Below, piece by piece: positions 61,176 to 64,000 of a stretch of 64,000 bases of DNA (the first letter of the stretch is position 1; each line of letters opens with the position of its first letter). The notes beneath the pieces are model-generated. The model was not told the DNA's origin and did no database searches. It worked only from the letters and a program-made list of their open reading frames with translations. This stretch comes from Postechiella marina (lineage in GTDB: Bacteria > Bacteroidota > Bacteroidia > Flavobacteriales > Flavobacteriaceae), in NCBI RefSeq assembly GCF_039538365.1, contig NZ_BAABCA010000002.1:558001-622000 (forward strand). Reading direction: 5' to 3'. The position numbers and the translations under genes were made by a program.

Positions 61176-62411
61176 ATGAAAAACAGAAAACTAAACCAAT
61201 GGCTTTGGAAATGGCATTTTATTGCTGGTCTTATTAGTATGCCATTTGTTATTTTATTAGCCATTACAGGAGGTATATATTTATTTAAAGATAAATACGA
61301 TGCGCCAAAACAAGCACATATTAAAACAGTTAAAGTTGAAAAGGAAGCTATTTCTTATCAAAAACAATGGGAATTGGCAAAACCAGAGTTACATAAACCA
61401 CCTTTTAGTATGGTTATACCAACCAAAGCTAATCAAGCTACTATTTTTTCTTCGGGTATGTTTAGCCATAAAAGTAGTGTGTATATAAATCCATATAAAG
61501 CTGAGGTGTCGGGTAAAATAAGTCCGAAAAACTCTAATATGCATACGGTTAGAAAACTACATGGCGAATTACTTTTGGGTAAGTTTGGTACAAAAATAAT
61601 CGAGTTGGTTGCTAGCTGGATGTTTGTATTAATTATTACAGGTGTTTATGTGTTTTGGCCAAACAAAAAAGAAGGTGTAAAAGGCTTTTTTAAAATTAGA
61701 TTTAACGCAGGAAAACGTACACTCTACAGAGATTTACACACCGTTTTTGGCTTTTGGATATCTGTATTGTTGTTAATAACTTTGGCTGGAGGCATGCCAT
61801 GGACCGATGTTTTTGGTGCTAATTTTAAATGGTTACAAGACGCTACAAATACAGGTTTTCCTAAAACATGGAGCGCTAGAGGTATACAATCTAACATAAA
61901 AGGAGAAGCAATTACTCTAGACGAAATGGTTGTTTTAGCTAAGTCTATGCATTTAAAAGGCGAAGTTAGTATTGGTTTACCTAGTAACCCTAAAGGTGTT
62001 TACAGCATCTACAACACAACGTTTGATTTGGGAGCACAAAAGCGTTTTCATTTCGATCAGTATTCTGGTAAGCAACTTATAAGTCATAATTGGGAAGATG
62101 TTGGTGTTTTAATGCGTGGTCGTTTGTGGTTTATGGCTTTTCATCAAGGGCAATTTGGACTTTGGAACTGGTTTGTAATGCTATGTGTGGCCATTTTATT
62201 AGCTTTTGTAGCTATTGCTGGTTTGGTATCGTATTTAAAACGAAAAGAACCTAAAAAATGGAGTACACCAAAGGTGCCAAAATCGTTTAAAGCAAGTTAT
62301 GGTATTGTAGCAATTATTATTGTTTTAGCTATAGTATTCCCTTTGTTTGGAGCAAGTGTAGTTATTATTGCAATTGTTGAGTTTTTAAGAGGTAGAAAGG
62401 CTGTTATTTAG
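61176..62411 (+). CDS. PepSY-associated membrane helix protein (siderophore-iron reductase type)
   Basis: A 411-residue inner-membrane protein with four main helices: about 14-38 (WHFIAGLISMPFVILLAITGG), 145-165, 190-212 (FGFWISVLLLITLAGGMPW) and 340-365, plus a final hydrophobic segment at about 375-405. Conserved His residues (MHTVRKLHGE, YRDLHTVFGFW, MAFHQGQFG) can bind heme. PepSY_TM proteins act with TonB receptors and reduce ferric siderophores after uptake, as known for some family members. Its placement after a TonB receptor agrees. Confidence 0.88.
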   Translation: MKNRKLNQWLWKWHFIAGLISMPFVILLAITGGIYLFKDKYDAPKQAHIKTVKVEKEAISYQKQWELAKPELHKPPFSMVIPTKANQATIFSSGMFSHKSSVYINPYKAEVSGKISPKNSNMHTVRKLHGELLLGKFGTKIIELVASWMFVLIITGVYVFWPNKKEGVKGFFKIRFNAGKRTLYRDLHTVFGFWISVLLLITLAGGMPWTDVFGANFKWLQDATNTGFPKTWSARGIQSNIKGEAITLDEMVVLAKSMHLKGEVSIGLPSNPKGVYSIYNTTFDLGAQKRFHFDQYSGKQLISHNWEDVGVLMRGRLWFMAFHQGQFGLWNWFVMLCVAILLAFVAIAGLVSYLKRKEPKKWSTPKVPKSFKASYGIVAIIIVLAIVFPLFGASVVIIAIVEFLRGRKAVI

Positions 62412-62447
62412 TTTTAGAAAATGTTAAGCTTGCTTTATAGTTTATAT

Positions 62448-62490
62448 AAGAGGCATTATACTATTAAATTTAGGTAGTGTCTCTTTTTTT
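62448..62490 (+). terminator. Terminator after the PepSY gene
   Basis: Arms AAGAGGCA (62448-62455) and TGTCTCTT (62478-62485) with one G-T pair, followed by a T run of about nine. Confidence 0.6.
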
Positions 62491-62535
62491 TAATCCTAAA
62501 TTCTATATAATAACTAAAGTATAAACTGAAGATTT

Positions 62536-62733
62536 TTAATTCGGTGAAAACTCTATAAAATTGTACCTTTCATTAAATTCATTTGCATAAATCTGTCTAA
62601 TTTCTGCATCAAACATATTTATTTTTTCCTTATCAAGCAATACACTTGTTTGGTAAATTAGAATAGGTGAATTATTATCTTTTCTATAATCATAGAAAAC
62701 TAAATTTCCTTTTTTAGTATCAGCTTCTTTGTA
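62536..62733 (-). pseudogene. C-terminal remnant of a protein gene without start codon
   Basis: An open frame of 66 codons on the minus strand that begins right after a stop codon and has no start before an internal Met. It reads protein-like (GNLVFYDYRKDNNSPILIYQ, then FDAEIRQIYANEFNERYNFIEF) and ends in SPN plus TAA. It looks like the tail of a decayed gene. It lies in the 368-base stretch between the PepSY gene and the next open frame, which otherwise holds only the terminator. Confidence 0.55.
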
Positions 62734-62779
62734 TTATACTGATATAGATTAACTCTTTTTTAGTTAAAATTCTCGGTTC

Positions 62780-62968
62780 TTAAATCGTAAGTTCGGGTAA
62801 ATTTTCATTATTTTTTCTATAGAATTTGTATTTGATATTTGGATTCAAATGTACTTCAGCAGGTTTTCTGAGATCTAGGCTAAAATGGGTTCTCAAATTG
62901 TTGGCAACAGGCTTTTGCGTACTGTTTTTCCATTCATTTCCATTTCCAACTACGCTCATATTTTTCAA
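62780..62968 (-). CDS. Doubtful short open frame or gene fragment
   Basis: 62 codons from a TTG, or 59 from the ATG at 62959, overlapping the end of the Imm11-like gene by 35 bases. It contains VANNLRTHFSLDLRKPAEVHLNPNIKYKF in two short readable runs but no known motif. It is more likely a fragment of the same decayed region as the 62536-62733 remnant than an intact gene. Confidence 0.25.
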   Translation of the reverse strand: MKNMSVVGNGNEWKNSTQKPVANNLRTHFSLDLRKPAEVHLNPNIKYKFYRKNNENLPELTI

Positions 62969-63569
62969 TTTCGAAAATATTAACTCCCACTAATTTAGAT
63001 TTTAGTAATTTTTTTGCCAAATCATTCCTTATAATAATGATACTATCTAAAATTCTATTATTATTTTCTTTATTTGGAAATTGTCCCAAAAAAAATAAAG
63101 ATGGATTGTCTGGGATTTTTTTTTCGTCAATTTTCAAAGGTGAAATTTGAGAAATGTTATATAACTTACTCCAATCATCATACTCTTTGCGATATGTAGA
63201 ATTTTTGTAATCTAAACAATCAATTCCCACTAGTGGGTTAAACAGATAATAATTTTCATTAAAAGCTATTCCTTCTTTTTTTACCTGAGCACTAAAATAT
63301 TCCCCAATTACTTTATGGCTTTCAAAGATGTTTCTTATGGTTTGAGAAATAAAAATTTTACCACCTACAGTCATAAACTGAACAGGCTTTCTTTCGGATT
63401 CTAAATTGGAATCAGGAATATTCTTTTGAACTTGTATATTAAGAGATTCTTCAAACTTATAATTCGTAGTTTTACCACTAAGAATTAAAGCGTTAAATAC
63501 CGATAGACGCGTTTTCTCATCTGCAAATTCGTATAACGATTTGGAATCAACTAAAATTTTATAATTCAT
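62934..63569 (-). CDS. Imm11/DUF1629-like immunity protein
   Basis: A 211-residue soluble protein. The middle reads YLFNPLVGIDCLDYKNSTY and the end has PSLFFLGQFPNKENNN, SIIIIRNDLAKKLLKSKLVGVNIFEIEKYE. This order (a conserved D/C segment, then a beta strand, then a helix ending LxGVxF) is that of the Imm11/DUF1629 immunity family of polymorphic toxin systems. Such proteins bind and neutralise a cognate secreted toxin. No toxin gene is in the window, so it may be an orphan immunity gene. Assigned by pattern only. Confidence 0.6.
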   Translation of the reverse strand: MNYKILVDSKSLYEFADEKTRLSVFNALILSGKTTNYKFEESLNIQVQKNIPDSNLESERKPVQFMTVGGKIFISQTIRNIFESHKVIGEYFSAQVKKEGIAFNENYYLFNPLVGIDCLDYKNSTYRKEYDDWSKLYNISQISPLKIDEKKIPDNPSLFFLGQFPNKENNNRILDSIIIIRNDLAKKLLKSKLVGVNIFEIEKYERSWKWK

Positions 63570-63672
63570 TATAGAAAAAGGATTAGTTTACAAGCTATGA
63601 TTGACTTATTATTAAGCATCTTTTTTTATTTTTAAATCTTGTTCCATATTTCTTTTTGATTAATTGTCATTT

Positions 63673-64000
63673 TTAATCACTTCCTTTAATAGCAACTTTT
63701 AATCGTTTACCAAAATCAAATAAAGCTTTAATTTCTTTAACGCTAGCAAGTCGTTCTTTACCAAAAATAAGGAGAGATTCTCCGTTAGACTCTACATGAT
63801 AATACGGGTTACATTCAAAGAAATTTGTAATATCGTTATTAAAAAACTTAGTAATTCCGGTTTCATTATCGCCTAAAAGATGAAAACGCTTAGAGAAATC
63901 GTTGTGATTCTTAATGTCAATATCTTTATTACCTGCAAGTGCCGAAACTTTTTCTAAAAAACCCTCTTTGTCTAATGTAAATTCCGGAATTGTTTTATTT
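63673..64000 (-). CDS. C-terminal part of an unknown protein (runs off the window)
   Basis: At least 109 codons up to the right edge, ending in VAIKGSD and TAA. Readable parts are FTLDKEGFLEKVSALAGNKDIDI, FSKRFHLLGDNETGITKFFNND and NGESLLIFGKERLASVKEIKALFDFG. The pattern is alpha/beta and soluble in this part; I do not recognise a family name. About 100 bases between its stop and the Imm11-like gene contain only two micro-frames of 11-12 codons. Confidence 0.6.
   Translation of the reverse strand, partial: NKTIPEFTLDKEGFLEKVSALAGNKDIDIKNHNDFSKRFHLLGDNETGITKFFNNDITNFFECNPYYHVESNGESLLIFGKERLASVKEIKALFDFGKRLKVAIKGSD

Noticed and set aside
63570..63672. Two micro-frames of 11-12 codons (one starting MEQDLKIKKDA)
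   Set aside because: Too short, no conserved pattern, and composition like the surrounding spacer.
1..64000. CRISPR array, insertion sequence or prophage
   Set aside because: No set of equal direct repeats with unique spacers, no transposase, integrase or phage structural protein was seen among the open frames.

Overview
The window looks like chromosomal DNA of a flavobacterium (phylum Bacteroidota, family Flavobacteriaceae). Direct signs are the high A+T content, repeated promoter -7 boxes of the form TAnnTTTG (the Bacteroidota sigma-A type), a protein with a type IX secretion type B sorting domain, lipoproteins with Asp-rich export signals behind the lipidated Cys, and families typical of the group (DUF4837, DUF4175, head-GIN proteins, GH3, a TonB receptor with an N-terminal carboxypeptidase-regulatory-like domain). 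Most of the window is ordinary core genome. No insertion sequence, prophage or CRISPR array was seen.

Layout. 0-6.5 kb: cell-envelope genes (GH3 ligase, M23 peptidase, tatA, DUF4837 lipoprotein, LysM transglycosylase), pgk, and a Lys/Ala-only tandem-repeat protein. 6.7-18 kb: holB, an OmpH/Skp chaperone, a methyltransferase, mnmG flanked by two parS-like palindromes, ybeY, a large DUF4175 protein and gltX. 18-24.8 kb: accessory genes (AraC regulator, SDR oxidoreductase, a decayed small gene, membrane proteins, FAD amine oxidase, SPFH protein). 24.9-30.5 kb: envelope-modification genes (FemAB-like, phosphoethanolamine-transferase-like, GDPD/menorin-like) behind glnS. 30.6-35.6 kb: folB, tRNA-Cys, LysE, GIN protein, YbjQ, an LRR-kinase fusion and a surface lipoprotein; two copies of a structured intergenic repeat lie here. 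35.6-40.4 kb: rnr, a 768-base AT-rich gene-free stretch carrying a perfect DnaA box, then rpiB, a CDF metal exporter and an ElaA-type acetyltransferase.

40.4-46 kb: a type IX secreted repeat protein, a double OmpA-domain protein, CtpA-like S41 peptidase, rnpA and a DUF6503-like lipoprotein. 46-52.5 kb: a complete leftward thiamine operon thiS-thiC-thiE2-thiD-thiE-thiG-thiH behind a TPP riboswitch. 52.5-58 kb: DUF2867, VOC, M1 and S8 peptidases, MBL hydrolase. 58-62.4 kb: an iron-type uptake set (small CNGKC protein, TonB receptor, PepSY membrane protein). 62.4-64 kb: a decayed region with an Imm11-like immunity protein and a partial gene.

The most interesting large-scale reading is that the window may span or lie near the chromosome replication origin. 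Two parS-like sites around mnmG, the ori-associated genes mnmG and rnpA, and the AT-rich stretch at 37.8-38.6 kb with TTATCCACA beside an (AT)n tract fit together. This is inference and needs whole-genome GC skew. Other points of note are the paired structured repeat, a 38-base palindrome against the ybjQ start codon, the repeat-rich thiamine operon leader and spacers, and the expandable Lys/Ala repeat gene.
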